A stretch of 64,000 nt of DNA from the NCBI GenBank assembly GCA_954871525.1, contig OX940863.1, positions 191,001-255,000 on the forward strand, read 5' to 3'. Each line of letters opens with the position of its first letter. The first letter of the stretch is position 1. The notes beneath the pieces were generated by a model. It had not been told where the DNA came from and did no database searches. It saw nothing but the letters and a program-made list of their open reading frames with translations. This document shows, piece by piece, positions 25,956 through 39,644 of this stretch. The translations under genes were made by a program, and so were the position numbers. The DNA comes from Parietaria judaica (taxonomy: Eukaryota > Streptophyta > Magnoliopsida > Rosales > Urticaceae).

Positions 25956-27576
25956 CTACGTACCCAATAATGCTGTCGATTCTCCTACAATAATCATCGC
26001 ATGTACTTGTTTATTATTAATGTAGTTTACTTTAGATATACTATGAATGTTTCCAATTAATTGTATCTTCTTAATGTATACCTACTTACACATGTAATTT
26101 ACCGATCTGTTCAATAAATTATAAGTCGTCGTTTTGTTAGGGTTAGTGTAGAGTACGTGGAAACAATGTTAATTAATTATTAAGCAGCGTGCATGCGCAA
26201 CTTTGTTATTTACAATGAAACTCCACAAATTTCGAATATAAAATCTACGATTGGTACAACTATATATACCTTAAAAACGTGGCGATATAAGTAATATATA
26301 TATATATATAGATAATTTGTGTGTATAGATAGAGTGTAGGTGTGCAGTGTAACGGGTATTTAGCGCATGCAATACGTCATAGATCCTACAATGAAAATCA
26401 TGCAAAAGTTTTCAATGCATGTATGGCTGCAGTAAATTTCACCCTCCAAACCAAATCCAAGTTATCATTATGTTATGTTTAGTAAGATGTATCTAAAATC
26501 ATAATGCAAAGTATGAAGAAGCTGATTAAAAATAATTAAAGAAAAAGTATCTAAAATCTGTCTTAAAAAATATTTATTATAACTTTTACTTGAGCTAAAT
26601 AATACAGTGACTCATGGGTCGATTTGATTTTTCTTTGTGATTCGTACCCGAAGCCGACCTATAATAACCACATATAGTATATAAATATATGAAATGAAGG
26701 GACGTATTGGTAATTCTAAATATTAATATATAGGATCACGTACAACACACAGTACACTGCAAAAGCAGTCGTTTACAAAGATACCCCACACAATGGTTTT
26801 CATAAAACCGTCCTCAAAGTTAATATTTATTTTTTTACTTTGAGCAACATTATTGAAACCTTCTTGTAGAAACACACTGCCACGGTGAATCTTGAGCTCC
26901 TCGAGGCTAGGAAGCCCTTGCAGTTTTTGAAATAATCGATGGGTAAAAGATACCCCGAGCAAAATATCCACGCATTTAATTTAAGGTTGCACTTGGAATC
27001 ACAATAAGCGGATTACTAGGTTTGAAGGTGGCTTATGTTACCCCGAATATGTCCTAATTATCCTCTCCTCGCCCTCGCCTCGACACCTCATGAGTTTCAA
27101 TGTTATGTGTGAATTTGACCACCTACAGCATAGGTTCATTTTCGAAATTTCTTCTTTTTTTCTAATTAAGCTAAGATTGTTAAGAATGTGTCCAATAATT
27201 AATTTGACTAATTACAAAAACCAGCAAGAATATAAAGAAACTTAACAAACTCCACCTCAATGTGAATAGATGATTGACTTGATGATCGATCGATGTAGTC
27301 AAAGTCAAACCCACTCAAAATTAATCCAAACCTACATTCGGATGAAATAATGTTTACAAGGCCGACATATTTGATATATTCCTTAATCCATTCAGGTAAA
27401 AGTATAATATATATATATATATATATGATATTTAAAAGTATTATCATAGTAACAATAAGAAATCTCAGCATCAATTAATCGCATACGTACATTCTATATA
27501 TCAATATAGTAGTGGACTGACTTATTGAGCAGCATATAAATGCAAACATCCCACTTGTGCTCTGTATATTTATGAC
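25956..27576. other. Non-coding spacer
   Basis: AT-rich. It includes a minus-strand open frame at 26723-26971 with HRLFQKLQGLPSLEELKIHR, which looks protein-like but which I cannot assign and which has no neighbouring exons. There is also a (TA)n run near 27408-27427. Confidence 0.5.
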
Positions 27577-28474
27577 CTAGCATTCCAGGTTTTGACCAGG
27601 GTCAACGCCAAGCTGGCTGCAGTACTCCGTGTAGTAGCGAACACGAGCCTGCACCGTGGCAGCGTTTCCGCCGTCGCACTCCAGTGCGCCGTTGATGGCT
27701 CGAATGGTGGCGCCAAAGCCCTCGGCTAAGACGGGACGAACAAACTGCATCCAATACCACAAGGCGGTCTTGAAGGAGACCACGGGGTCAGTGGCGACCG
27801 TCTCGGGCGCGTTGAGGCCGTCAAAGCCGAGGCTCTCGCCGGCAGGCCCGTAGTTGAAGTTCCACGACAGCTGGATCGGGCCTCTCCCGAAGTACTTCTT
27901 CGCCGGGTTGCATGGATACTGCGTGCTGTTCTCGTCGCAGTAGTCTCCCGATGGCCCGTTTATTTCCTCTATGTAGCAAAAATCTGTCCAAAAATAAATA
28001 ACCAACTGATTAATTAGCAAAAAAAGAACGTATTAATAGCGAGTTAATCATTGGAGGATTGATCTTACGTCCAGTCTCGTGCGTAACTTGCCCAAAGAAA
28101 GCAGCGATCTCGCGCTTCGAGTCGTCAATGGAACCGACCCGGCCGAACTCAGAAAACGACCTGACCGCGTCCAGAAAGACCTCTCTCGAGTAGAAGCCCA
28201 CACCGGCGCAGCCTGCGTCAGCCTGGCCGATGATCCCGTTGAAGAAGGCGGGTGTGACGATGTCTGAGACGGGGATGTCGTGGGTGGCGGGGCCAAGCGA
28301 GGGCGTGGTGCACGCCCCCTCGCGGCAGCCCGTGCCGCAGTACTCCGCTGTGGTGCCGCAGTAGCCGAACTGGCTGCAGCACTCGCCCGCAGCGCAGCCG
28401 CAGTTCTGCGCTCGAACGGATCCGGCAATCGCGACGAGGAGCAGTGTGGCCACGCAAAGGAGTAGTCCCTTCAT
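27577..28474 (-). CDS. Class IV chitinase (GH19 with chitin-binding domain)
   Basis: Two exons, 28069-28474 and 27577-27983, joined as [14 protein letters not shown], give 270 residues. A signal peptide ([20 protein letters not shown]) is followed by a Cys-rich hevein/chitin-binding domain shortened as in class IV ([18 protein letters not shown]). The GH19 domain has catalytic Glu in FGQVTHETG, then [20 protein letters not shown] and the C-terminus [20 protein letters not shown]. It hydrolyses chitin outside the cell and is usually pathogen-induced. I use the ATG at 28474 rather than one 54 bp upstream, because the upstream one lies in the TATA box itself. HVMPVL of relatives reads [10 protein letters not shown] here, a minor change. 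Codons are GC-rich compared with the surroundings. Confidence 0.95.
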
Positions 28475-28514
28475 GTTTGTTTGATGGATGGAAATGGATG
28501 TAATTGAGATGGGG

Positions 28515-28523
28515 TTTTTTATA
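28515..28523 (-). promoter_or_regulatory. TATA box of the chitinase gene
   Basis: TATAAAAAA on the minus strand, about 42 bp upstream of the start codon. The 5' UTR must be very short. Confidence 0.65.
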
Positions 28524-29233
28524 GGCAAGTTTGAATTAATTAAATAAATTATGTAATATTAGTCAAATTCAAAAAGTTTGTTAATTTAGTGTATGTCTAC
28601 ACCAACATCATTTTTAAGTGGTTGAGAATCAAAGTTTGAATTAATTCGATAGTGTCGAGTCTTGACTTTTTATTCTACAAACATACGCAACAATTATATG
28701 TGCAATAATTTATTTGTTGTGTATTATTTAGGGTTGGATAGTTACGAATTATATTAGATTATCATATAATTATATAATATATATAGTCTGTCGGCTCAAA
28801 TCCTACATAAGCAATAAACTTAATATAAAATTGAGACACGACAATTTACTCAAATTCGAATGAAATATAGCAGTGATTTTACTAATTAAATCACTTATAC
28901 CAAAAAAAAAAAAATCAAATCACTCTAGGAATGGAAAAATTACAAGTTTTCTAGACTTTATAATTAATTCTCAACAATTAAAGACCCACTTATTATAAGA
29001 CACGTATTATGAATTAAGTTAATTTCTAGAAGCCGTGTGGTGTGTTTTATGAATCGCAAATATGAGATTTTTGACTCCATACGCACAAGTCACAACTTGA
29101 TGCTTCATGCTTTTATATAGTTGACTTTTTATTATGATCTTCCAGACTTGAAGAAATTTCAAAGTCAACTTTGTGGAACTATTCAAAATAAGAGAATCAG
29201 AAGAACAAGCAAATGATTATATACTATAAGGTG

Positions 29234-29276
<43 letters not shown>

Positions 29277-30922
29277 CAGTTACTATCATGTTAATTGTTG
29301 GACTAAAACACTTGAGAAGAAGGTTTGACCGTTTGAGATCGAACGACATGAAATGACTGTTGATTGTTAATTGTACAATATCCAACATTTGTCGTTCATA
29401 CATGACATGATTGATCGTTCTTATGAAATGGAAAACGACTTATCATAGTAACTCAAATGATGTCGTTTCTTTCAGCAAGACAATGTTTGTTGTTTTTGTC
29501 TCAAGTTTTGCATGTCATGTATATAGACAAGGAAAGGAAGCAAATAATAAAAACAGATTATATATTTCCTGGGAATAAATAATTTTATGCGGAAATTAGT
29601 CTCGGTTTTAAAAAAAGTTATATAATTTTTTCTTATAGTTTTTATTTTTGGATTAATTGATGATTTTTAAGATAAAATTACTACTAATATTACTTCTTAG
29701 GATTAAATTGATATTATACCAAAATTTAATTTTTATATATATATATATATATATATTCTTAAGATAAAATAATTTTTTTTTGGATTAATTGATGAATTTT
29801 TTTTTTTTTTTTTTTTAAGATGACTCGAGAGATGTTCTTATAGAAATTATGGTAAACCTTTTTAATCAACTCAGGCTCCTAACTAAACTCATTTGTTTAA
29901 GTTTTAGAAATTTCTTAACAATTTCATCAAGCAAGCGGAGATACTTGAATAATTAGTATAAATTGGCAAAAGATTTCTGTCTTACAATCTCAATCTCGTG
30001 TGGTTTGTAGAATATGAATCGGTGGAAGTGGCCGAGAAAGCCGTAAGAAGATCAATTCTCCCATCTCGTGCAATGATTTTCGCTCGTGAGAATTGAAAGT
30101 TGCAGCTACCAGATCGAGTTGAATGAGGAGGGGAACTGGAGAAGCGGGCTTAGGGTCCGTTTAATGGTATTGCGTAAATCCAGATTTGACAGTCAAAAGC
30201 ATGTGACGGAATGAAGAAGAAGAAGAGGTCGAGCAAAACGAACGAAGACGCTCCTACACCCGGTAACGGTAAGCGTGTCTGTTTGAGTACTACTCGTCGC
30301 AAGTTGAGATGATATGTAAGTGAAGGAGGTCTGTGTGTGCGTTGGCAGGGTGGGTGACGAGGTCGGGAATGATCAACGGAAAGGGCGTAACAGGGGACGC
30401 GCACGGCATCAGTACCAGCGAGGCGCCGCAACACCGCCGCCGGCAGGGCCGCGTATGCCCGACGGTACCAGAGGATTTGCCATGGGGTGACCATGGACGC
30501 ATGAGATAAAAGTCACTCGCTTCCTCCAATGGAGGTGTAGAACAAACACAAGTGTTGATTAAGAGGCTAGCTGCTACATAAATGATAAAACAGAGACTCG
30601 CAAACTCATCAAAGTCCATTCGTCGTAGGAGTGAAACTTCAAACATCGATTCATGGAATGATATTGATGACATATTGTTTTATTAAAAAAATTCAATATT
30701 CAGTATCATTTGAAAAAACGAATTATATCCCATTAAAACTGATACCGGTAATAAAAATAAATAGAAATTAAGTTTACAATGTTTTCTATAACGCCGAGTC
30801 CAACCTCCACTCTTGTTCAGGGAGAGAGAGAGAGTTGTCGTTTATGGTGTGTAATAAAAAGATTGTCGTTTTTCACAAACAAATTTCGAATAATAAAATC
30901 TACTTATTATTGAGTGTTGCAG
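28524..30922. other. Non-coding spacer with an unassigned minus-strand frame
   Basis: AT-rich, with (ATT)n at about 29236-29277 and (TA)n near 29736-29754. The stretch 30150-30673 is markedly GC-richer. On the minus strand it holds a frame with a signal-peptide-like start (ATG at 30616-30618, MDFDEFASLCFIIYVAASLL) and a Cys/Arg patch (RPCRRRCCG). No family was recognised. Confidence 0.45.
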
Positions 30923-32340
30923 ACCGTGGACCCTCTTAAAGAGTGTTGCCTGCGATTATGGAAGTTGCCCTTCAGATTTCGGGAACACAACTGAATCTCA
31001 ATGAGAATGAAAAGAATGTAGCAGGAGACTTTGCTCAGTTTTATTCGCCCAATGATTGCAAAGGAGTGGTGTATGCTTATCTTTCAAAGAGGTTGTCGAC
31101 GGATACAACAAATACCGCTTTTCGGATATTGTCTTCGTGTAAAGTTAACAAAGGTAAGTGCTAAAAGTTTCTGTGTTTCAGTTTCTTTACGACGATATAT
31201 GACCTAAGTTTTTCTAGATTCTCCGGTTTTATAAAGTATTGTTATTTGCACAGTTTGTCCATTGGATTTTAAGCAGCCGAAAAGAAGTGATCGAAGCATG
31301 TCGAAATGTTGCTGCGTCAAGTCCTTCGTGTTGTAGCCGGGTGAATTCCTATATCGCGGGAATCCAAAAGCAAATGTTAATTACAAATAAAGAAGCTATA
31401 ATCTGCGCCGCGGTGTTTGGGTCCATGCTACGAAAAGGCATTAATGTCTTTGAGCTTTGTGATGTTGTCTTGAAAGAATTCAGCATCCCCTCCTTATGTT
31501 GAGCTTGTCATGAATACCACTCTATTTAAACACCACCAACTCTTTGTGTTTAATCAATGTGAGTATCTTCTCATTCCCACACTCTTCAACAACTAAGTCT
31601 TTATTAGAACATTATTGGACATGCATTTATTCCAACAGTAATAAATGTTAATTACAAATAAAGAAGCTATAATTTGCGCCACGGTGTTTGGGTCCATGCT
31701 ACGAAAAGGCAGTAATGTCTTTGAGCTTTGTGACGTTGACTTGAAAGATTTGAGCATCCAAGGTACTTTTTTTTGCGTTGCTATGTGTTGATACTTCAGT
31801 TCATACCATCCCCTCCTTATGTAATTTGACTAACTATTTTCTTCTTTTTGGGTACGGACAAGAAGGTAATTTCTTATTAATATTACCATTCGTAGTAATA
31901 AGAATTTGGATGTCTTCTACGAAGCCGACCTATAGATAATAAATATCACAGGCTTTAGCTTTACATGTGACTTGAGTGACAACATTGCAGCGTACCATGG
32001 CCTTGGTCGTCGTCGATCACGTCCATTTCTCTATGTGCTCCCGGTAATTGCTCTCAATATTAAATAAAGCTTAATTTTGTTAAAGTAGTTGTTCAATTTT
32101 TCAGAGGTGTTGCTTTTAGAAATACTGGTGAGATGGTTGATCTTGATCTGAAAACTGGAAACTGGAAACTAACAAGTAATATTTATCTGATATGTGACCG
32201 TTTGGGTGCAGGCTGTGGTAGTGGTGGAGGAGGGTTGGAGTTTCTACTACCCATTTTTGTACTGAGCTCGGGCCGGGTCGGGTCGGGTCGTCGTGTGGGA
32301 TTTGCATTGTGTATATTTTAGTTGGCTTCTCCATCGTGTT
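30923..32340 (+). pseudogene. Decayed 3' half of an At1g61900-like GPI-anchored (SPARK-domain) protein gene
   Basis: Recognisable pieces in order: TVDPLKECC at 30923, then in a shifted frame PAIMEVALQISGTQLNLNEN and NDCKGVVYAYLSKRLSTDTT, then FRILSSCKVNK, splice, VCPLDFKQP (31256). A 1-bp A insertion in the AAAAG of 31277-31281 sends the frame to a stop. The proper frame goes on as KEVIEACRNVAASSPSCC and YIAGIQKQMLITNKEAIICA, then VFELCDV. A second damaged copy of that exon follows at 31641-31762 (VDLKDLSIQ). Further right are GFSFTCDLSDNIAA (about 31951), a shifted SSSITSISLCAP, and near 32220 the hydrophobic GPI-signal-like GGGLEFLLPIFVLSS. Together these follow the C-terminal half of the plant family, with several frameshifts and no start. 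Confidence 0.75.
31372..31762 (+). repeat. Partial exon duplicated in tandem inside the At1g61900-like pseudogene
   Basis: About 118 bp starting AAATGTTAATTACAAATAAA at 31373 recur from 31643 with roughly ten changes. The two copies are separated by about 150 bp of unrelated AT-rich DNA. CATCCCCTCCTTATGT also occurs after both copies (31484 and 31808), so the duplicated block included part of the following intron, lost from the first copy. Confidence 0.75.
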
Positions 32341-32953
32341 TAGCAATACCAGCTTTCTTCTCTTCGTTCTTTAAATACTGCTCAAATTCCACTACTTATT
32401 CATCGTTTATTTGCCTGCTAAATCCCAATATTTGAATTATTCTATTAGGCTGAAAGATAATAACAAAACAAAATATGTGTGATTTTATTTTTATAAATAA
32501 ACCCAAATTTAATTAGTTAAATAAGATGCTGTATCTTTGTGTAAATCAATTGCTTTTGTTAAACATTAAAGGCTAGATTTGGACATTAATTAAAGAGGCA
32601 GGTCATTTTGTATAAAAATAAAAATAGAATATCGGATTAAATAGAAGTGAGTTTTTTATATTATATGTTGGTTAAATATAAGCACGATTAAATAAAATAG
32701 TGGGATTGGAGGATATTTAGGTGAGTCGTTCCAGTTTTCTCAAGACAGCAGACCAGACTATAATTAATTAATTAAAATAGAATGAGATTATCTATAGATA
32801 TATAAGCGTGTGGGCCCACTCCAAAACAAAAAAAAAAAAAAATCAACGGTGGAGACGATAAATCCAAAATATGGATCGTCATTGACGACAAACATATCCT
32901 CCTCCTCCTCCTCCTCCTGGAGAACAAGACTCTCTCTCTCTCTCTCATGCGCC
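32341..32953. other. Upstream region of PEX13
   Basis: AT-rich. It ends in (TCC)n at about 32898-32919 and (CT)n at 32931-32946, which are typical plant 5' UTR microsatellites. No TATA box stands out. Confidence 0.5.
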
Positions 32954-34499
32954 ATGGATCCCCAATCTCAGCTTTCAGGTCAGTAACCCTAATAATCCCA
33001 TCGCCTCTCTATCTCCGATTGCCTAATTAGGGCAAATTTCGGTCAATTGGGCTTTCCGATTACAATTTTGGATTGTTTTGATTGATTGATATGCAAGGGG
33101 TTTCAGGTCAGTAACCCTAATAATCCCATCGCCTCTCTGTCTCCGATTGCCTAATTAGGGCAAATTTCGGTCAATTGGGCTTTCCGATTACAATTTTGGA
33201 TTGTTTTGATTGATTGATATGCAAGGGGTTTCAGGTAGTGCGCCGCCACCGAAGCCTTGGGAGCGGGCGGGCTCCACGTCATCCGGGGCGGCGCCTTTCA
33301 AACCGGCATCAGCTGGAAACACGAGTGATGTGGTTGAGGCTTCTGGAACTGCCAAACCCGGCGAAATCGTTTCCACTTCAAACAGGCCTCTTCCCTCCAG
33401 GCCTTGGGATCAGCCTTCAAACGCATATGCAGGTGCTTTCCCATAACAAATACTTCCCCATAAGATTCTTTCAATTCCAAATGTTAATCAACCAAAAGTA
33501 ATTCAAAGTAGCCATATAAGAACTTAGCCACAACTAACTCTTCTCTATTCCACTACTGCTCATTCTTCTCTTCTCAGGTTATGCTTCAACGACGAATTAT
33601 GGCACTGCAAATAACTATGGATCTGGCATGTATCGCACTTCGTATGGCGGTGTTGGAGGACCAATGTCTGGTGGTGCTATGTATGGCAATAGCATGTACA
33701 GAGGTGGATACGGTGGTGGAGGCCTTTATGGCTCGACCGGTATGGGCAGCATGTACGGCGGCGGTGGCAGCATGTACGGCGGTGGCAGCATGTACGGAGG
33801 CCAAATGGGCGGTTATGGCATGGGCATGGGCATGGGTGGTGGGCCTGAAGATCCAAACAATCCTTACGGTCCTCCTTCTGCCCCTCCTGGATTTTGGCTT
33901 TCAGTACTTCAAGTGGTATGTATGCAAGGGATTATGAATGTCGACTTTATTATGTTATTTAATGTTTCATCTATTATTAGTCCGTTAATTTGGGTAATTA
34001 GCAGTTAGGAAACTCTAATCTCTCCTATTTAGTGGGCGATGTTTTGTTTGGTCCATTGACTCAAATCATCTCTTGGGACAAACCTTTGGTGCAATATCAT
34101 ATAGTTGTTTATGAATCATTCCTCTTGTGGTGTACCAGATGCAGGGTGTTGTAAACTTCTTTGGTCGGATATCGATTCTTGTTGACCAGAATACACAAGC
34201 GTTTCATCTGTTCATGACTGCTCTCCTTCAGGTACAAAATAATAATACCCTATCCTTGTATGTGTGTGTATTGTTGTGTTTGACTGATAAATGGGATTGC
34301 TTTGGTGCAGCTTTTTGATCGGTCCGGTGTGTTATACGGAGAGCTCGCCAAATTTGTATTCAGGATATTAGGATTCAGATCAAAGAACAAGGGTGGTCAA
34401 CTTCCCGGGCCCCACAACCAGAACTTCATCGAGGGACCCTCTAAGGCCCCTCCGGCCGGTAACTGGGACAACGTGTGGGGAAACGACGCCAACCATTAA
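32954..34499 (+). CDS. PEX13: Peroxisomal membrane protein PEX13
   Basis: Exons 32954-32978, 33235-33432, 33578-33915, 34139-34231 and 34311-34499 give 280 residues. The N-terminal part is Pro/Ser-rich (GSAPPPKPWERAGS, LPSRPWDQPSNAY), followed by Tyr/Gly-rich repeats built on SMYGGG. The conserved membrane region is MQGVVNFFGRISILVDQNTQ, AFHLFMTALLQLFDRSGVLY and GELAKFVFRIL. The tail is EGPSKAPPAGNWDNVWG. Plant PEX13 lacks the SH3 domain of yeast and animals, and so does this one. It is part of the docking complex for import of peroxisomal matrix proteins; the YG-rich region is the type known to form a meshwork in the import pore. Intron 1 is tandemly duplicated (see repeat entry). Confidence 0.95.
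32979..33234 (+). repeat. PEX13: Exact tandem duplication of PEX13 intron 1 (2 x 128 bp)
   Basis: Positions 32979-33106 and 33107-33234 are the same 128 bp with one A/G difference (33011 versus 33139). Each unit starts with the donor GTCAGTAACC and ends with the acceptor GGGGTTTCAG. In the middle, TTTCAG is directly followed by GTCAGT, so an intact acceptor abuts an intact donor with no exon between. Confidence 0.97.
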
Positions 34500-34745
34500 A
34501 TCGGTTGGTTCCGATTCAGGAAAACAACATCTAGGGCGTGGCGTTTGAGTGGCTCTTATAAGAGAGAGGGGGAATTGGCGCTGCTTCTGATAAATCAGAA
34601 AATAAAGGCAGGTTCTACAGTGATTGTGGCTACCCAATATTTCTTTATAGTATTGCTTGCTCAGTGAGTCTTGGTTGTCTAGAAATAGTTAATGAAATCT
34701 GAAACAAGTTTGTCTCCAAAAATATTTGCTGTATTATTATAAAAT
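34500..34745. other. PEX13 3' region
   Basis: Probable 3' UTR of PEX13 (AATAAA at about 34600). It ends with TTATAAAAT (34737-34745), the left target duplication of the next element. Confidence 0.6.
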
Positions 34746-35073
34746 GAGAAATTATAGCTAATAGCCACGTTACTACGTTTAAATTGCATTTTATCAAACG
34801 TATGGTTTTATTTTCAAATATAGCCAATTAGGATGATGTTGCATTGAAAACCAATTTCTTTATACCGAAATTGCCCCTCAACTTATTAAAATTCTTTCTT
34901 TTATTTTAAAATTAATTAAAATTTTAATTTATTATTAATTATGCATAATTTTAAGGATAAATTTGTACCAAATTTTGAAATGGTATACCCACAAAATTCG
35001 ATCAACCCTCTCTCCCTCTCTCTCATTCAACGAAGCACCTCTCTTTCTCTCTCTTCGCCGCTGCGACCTGCGA

Positions 35074-35107
<34 letters not shown>

Positions 35108-36496
35108 TCTCCGCTGCGACATGCGACTTCTCCGATGAGATTCCTGCTGCTCGCCGGCGCCGGCATCGGAACTTTCTGTTCTCCCAGCTTCCTTTCTCGC
35201 TTCCGTTCGTTGCTTCTTGCTCAGGTATGTCTCTCGTTATCTCCATTCAGCTCTTCTATAACACAGTGACAGTGTGTTTTTGTTCGTAGTTGATTCTATG
35301 GTGTTTCTGTTTGTTTGGCATGAGACAAAACCATTGTTGAATCGGGCTACGAGTCAGGAAGTCTCGTGACGCCGACTCGATCACTCTCCGACGAGGTATT
35401 GGCGGAGGCCAGCGACTCGGGCTTCGCCGCGTCCTTCGCCTCCTCGGTGTTCAGGCCTTAGTCCGTCAAGAAGAGCTCGGACTCGCTAAACCTCGTCCTC
35501 GTGGTCTGCGGCTTCCTCAGCAGGAATGACAGAACCAGCAGTGATGAGACCGACGATCGCGGAGTGAGCTTCTTGCCCCGGGAGAGCCTGAAATCGAATG
35601 CTTCGACACCGCAGTTCGGTTACCCCGATCAGAGCAGTGCGTCGTCGTCACAGGGCTATGGCAGGCTGAAGAGTAGCAGCTCGTATCCGAATCTGAGGCA
35701 CGAGTCGCTGTGGACGAGCGGCGGCGGCAGCGGCGAACGGTGGATATTCCACGATGACATGAAGGTGAGCGAGTATCGGTTGTCCGATTTTGATCATCGG
35801 CTCCGGTACCGTCGCCGATCGTGGAGAGAGCGCGATGAGCTCAAAGAACACCGTCACGTATTGGAGACGAAGAACATAAAAGTCATTTATTCGTGTAAAT
35901 GTATGTTAATTCGAATTGTAAATGTATGTATTTATTCGTGTAAGTGTATGTTAATTCAAATTGTTAATTTGATTAATGTTTTTTAATTCAATCATTTATT
36001 CGTGTAAATGTATAATTAATTCGAATTGTAAATGTATGTTAATTGGTTTACTCGTATTTATTCGTGTAAATGTATGTTAATTTAAATTGTTAATTTGATT
36101 AATGTTTTTTAATTCAATTTGTTTTAAATTATTAATATGGTTAATTCAAATTAATGTTTGTTAAGAAATTTAAGTTTTTATTTTAAAAACTGAAAAACGT
36201 TTTTTATATTTAAATTTGAAATTTGATTTTTTTTTTAATTTAGAATTCAAATATTTGTTTCCTAATTTATTATTTTATTAATTTTTTAAAAAATTTAAAA
36301 TAAATTCGTATTAATTATTAATTATTAAAATAAATTTGTTAATTCAAATTTTAATATTAATTAATAATAATAATAAGGGTAGATAAGTCATTTTACATGA
36401 GTTAATGTGGTTTATTGGTTATGGCACAATATTAACCAAACGGTTGCTATTTTGACAATTTTAAACGTTTAAGAAGGCTAGTTAGCTTAAGCTTCC
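34746..36496. mobile_element. Pack-MULE-like Mutator-type element, 1751 bp, carrying a gene fragment
   Basis: A 9-bp duplication TTATAAAAT flanks the element (34737-34745 and 36497-36505), the length typical of Mutator-like elements. The left end GAGAAATTATAGCTAATAGC and the reverse complement of the right end, GGAAGCTTAAGCTAACTAGC, are related. Both continue into ACGTTTAAA-TTG about 30 bp in, so they form divergent terminal inverted repeats. The interior has (CT)n tracts, a GC-rich exon-like gene fragment (about 35336-35880) and AT-rich degenerate repeats built on GTAAATGTATGTTAATTC (about 35890-36130). No transposase is present. Confidence 0.75.
35342..35880 (+). pseudogene. Captured fragment of a plant membrane-protein gene inside the Pack-MULE
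   Basis: The frame reads SGYESGSLVTPTRSLSDEVL, AEASDSGFAASFASSVFRP, then a TAG at 35459-35461 where Glu would be expected. It continues SVKKSSDSLNLVLVVCGFLS, SSSYPNLRHESLWTSGGGSG, ERWIFHDDMKVSEYRLSDFD and RLRYRRRSWRERDELKEH. These motifs recall an uncharacterised plant transmembrane family with a C-terminal Pro-rich region. The LNLVLV..CGFLS core looks like a membrane segment with several residues deleted. The frame runs into the AT-rich repeats at about 35880. Family assignment is from memory only. Confidence 0.55.
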
Positions 36497-36728
36497 TTAT
36501 AAAATTACGTTATGTCGTACATTACATTCTCTAGTTGCTGGTACATGCAAGTTAAAACAAAGATTCCACCACTACCTTAAAACAAAACATAAGTCAACGT
36601 AACGCCATTTATGTCAACGATAATAACCATCGAGTTAAGAAGAAACCTCGACTGTATTTCCTCACTGGTTTCTTATTTCAAAGACGACAATTCGTGGAAG
36701 AAAGACTAAATGGCGAAATAAGATAAAT

Positions 36729-39119
<2,391 letters not shown>

Positions 39120-39644
39120 AGCAAGACTTGTTGGTTGTCGAAAGAGTAATGTGGTGTTTCTTTATAATAGGAGGCCTTGTCTTGTCTTGTGTTGTGGGAC
39201 ATCAAGATTATTATTACTATTATTATTATTATTCAAATTTGGAAGACATTAAATAAGTGTATTAGATTGAGTAAATCAAAAGAAACAAAGCACATGGTAT
39301 TACAGTGGTCCTCCTAACTAATCCCGATCATGGCTACTAATTCTTTACTGGAATTAAAAATTCAAAGCGTGGCATAAATTAACGGTGAAATTCAAAAATC
39401 GACGGAATGAACCAAATTCACTAACGAAATAAACTTTGGGTACATTAGCCAACAAAATAAAACATTGAGTACATAAGTCAATATTAGCAAAGCATAAAGT
39501 AGTTTAGCCGAAATTTACCATATAGTTTGCCAAAAGATACTTCAAAGTAAAACACAGATTATGAAGAGAAACGATAATCAAATATGAGAAGGACAAAAAA
39601 TCATGAAACTGAAAACGAAAAAACGAATTTTGGAATTTAAAAAT
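39120..39644. other. Spacer between the carboxypeptidase and the receptor kinase
   Basis: Holds the carboxypeptidase promoter (a weak TATA, TTATAAAG, near 39161-39168 on the minus strand), an (ATT)n run at about 39208-39230 and the 3' UTR of the kinase gene. No gene seen. Confidence 0.55.

Noticed and set aside
30290..30673. Idea that this frame is an EPF/EPFL stomatal peptide
   Set aside because: The Cys spacing does not fit the EPFL pattern in any frame and the conserved C-terminal block is absent.
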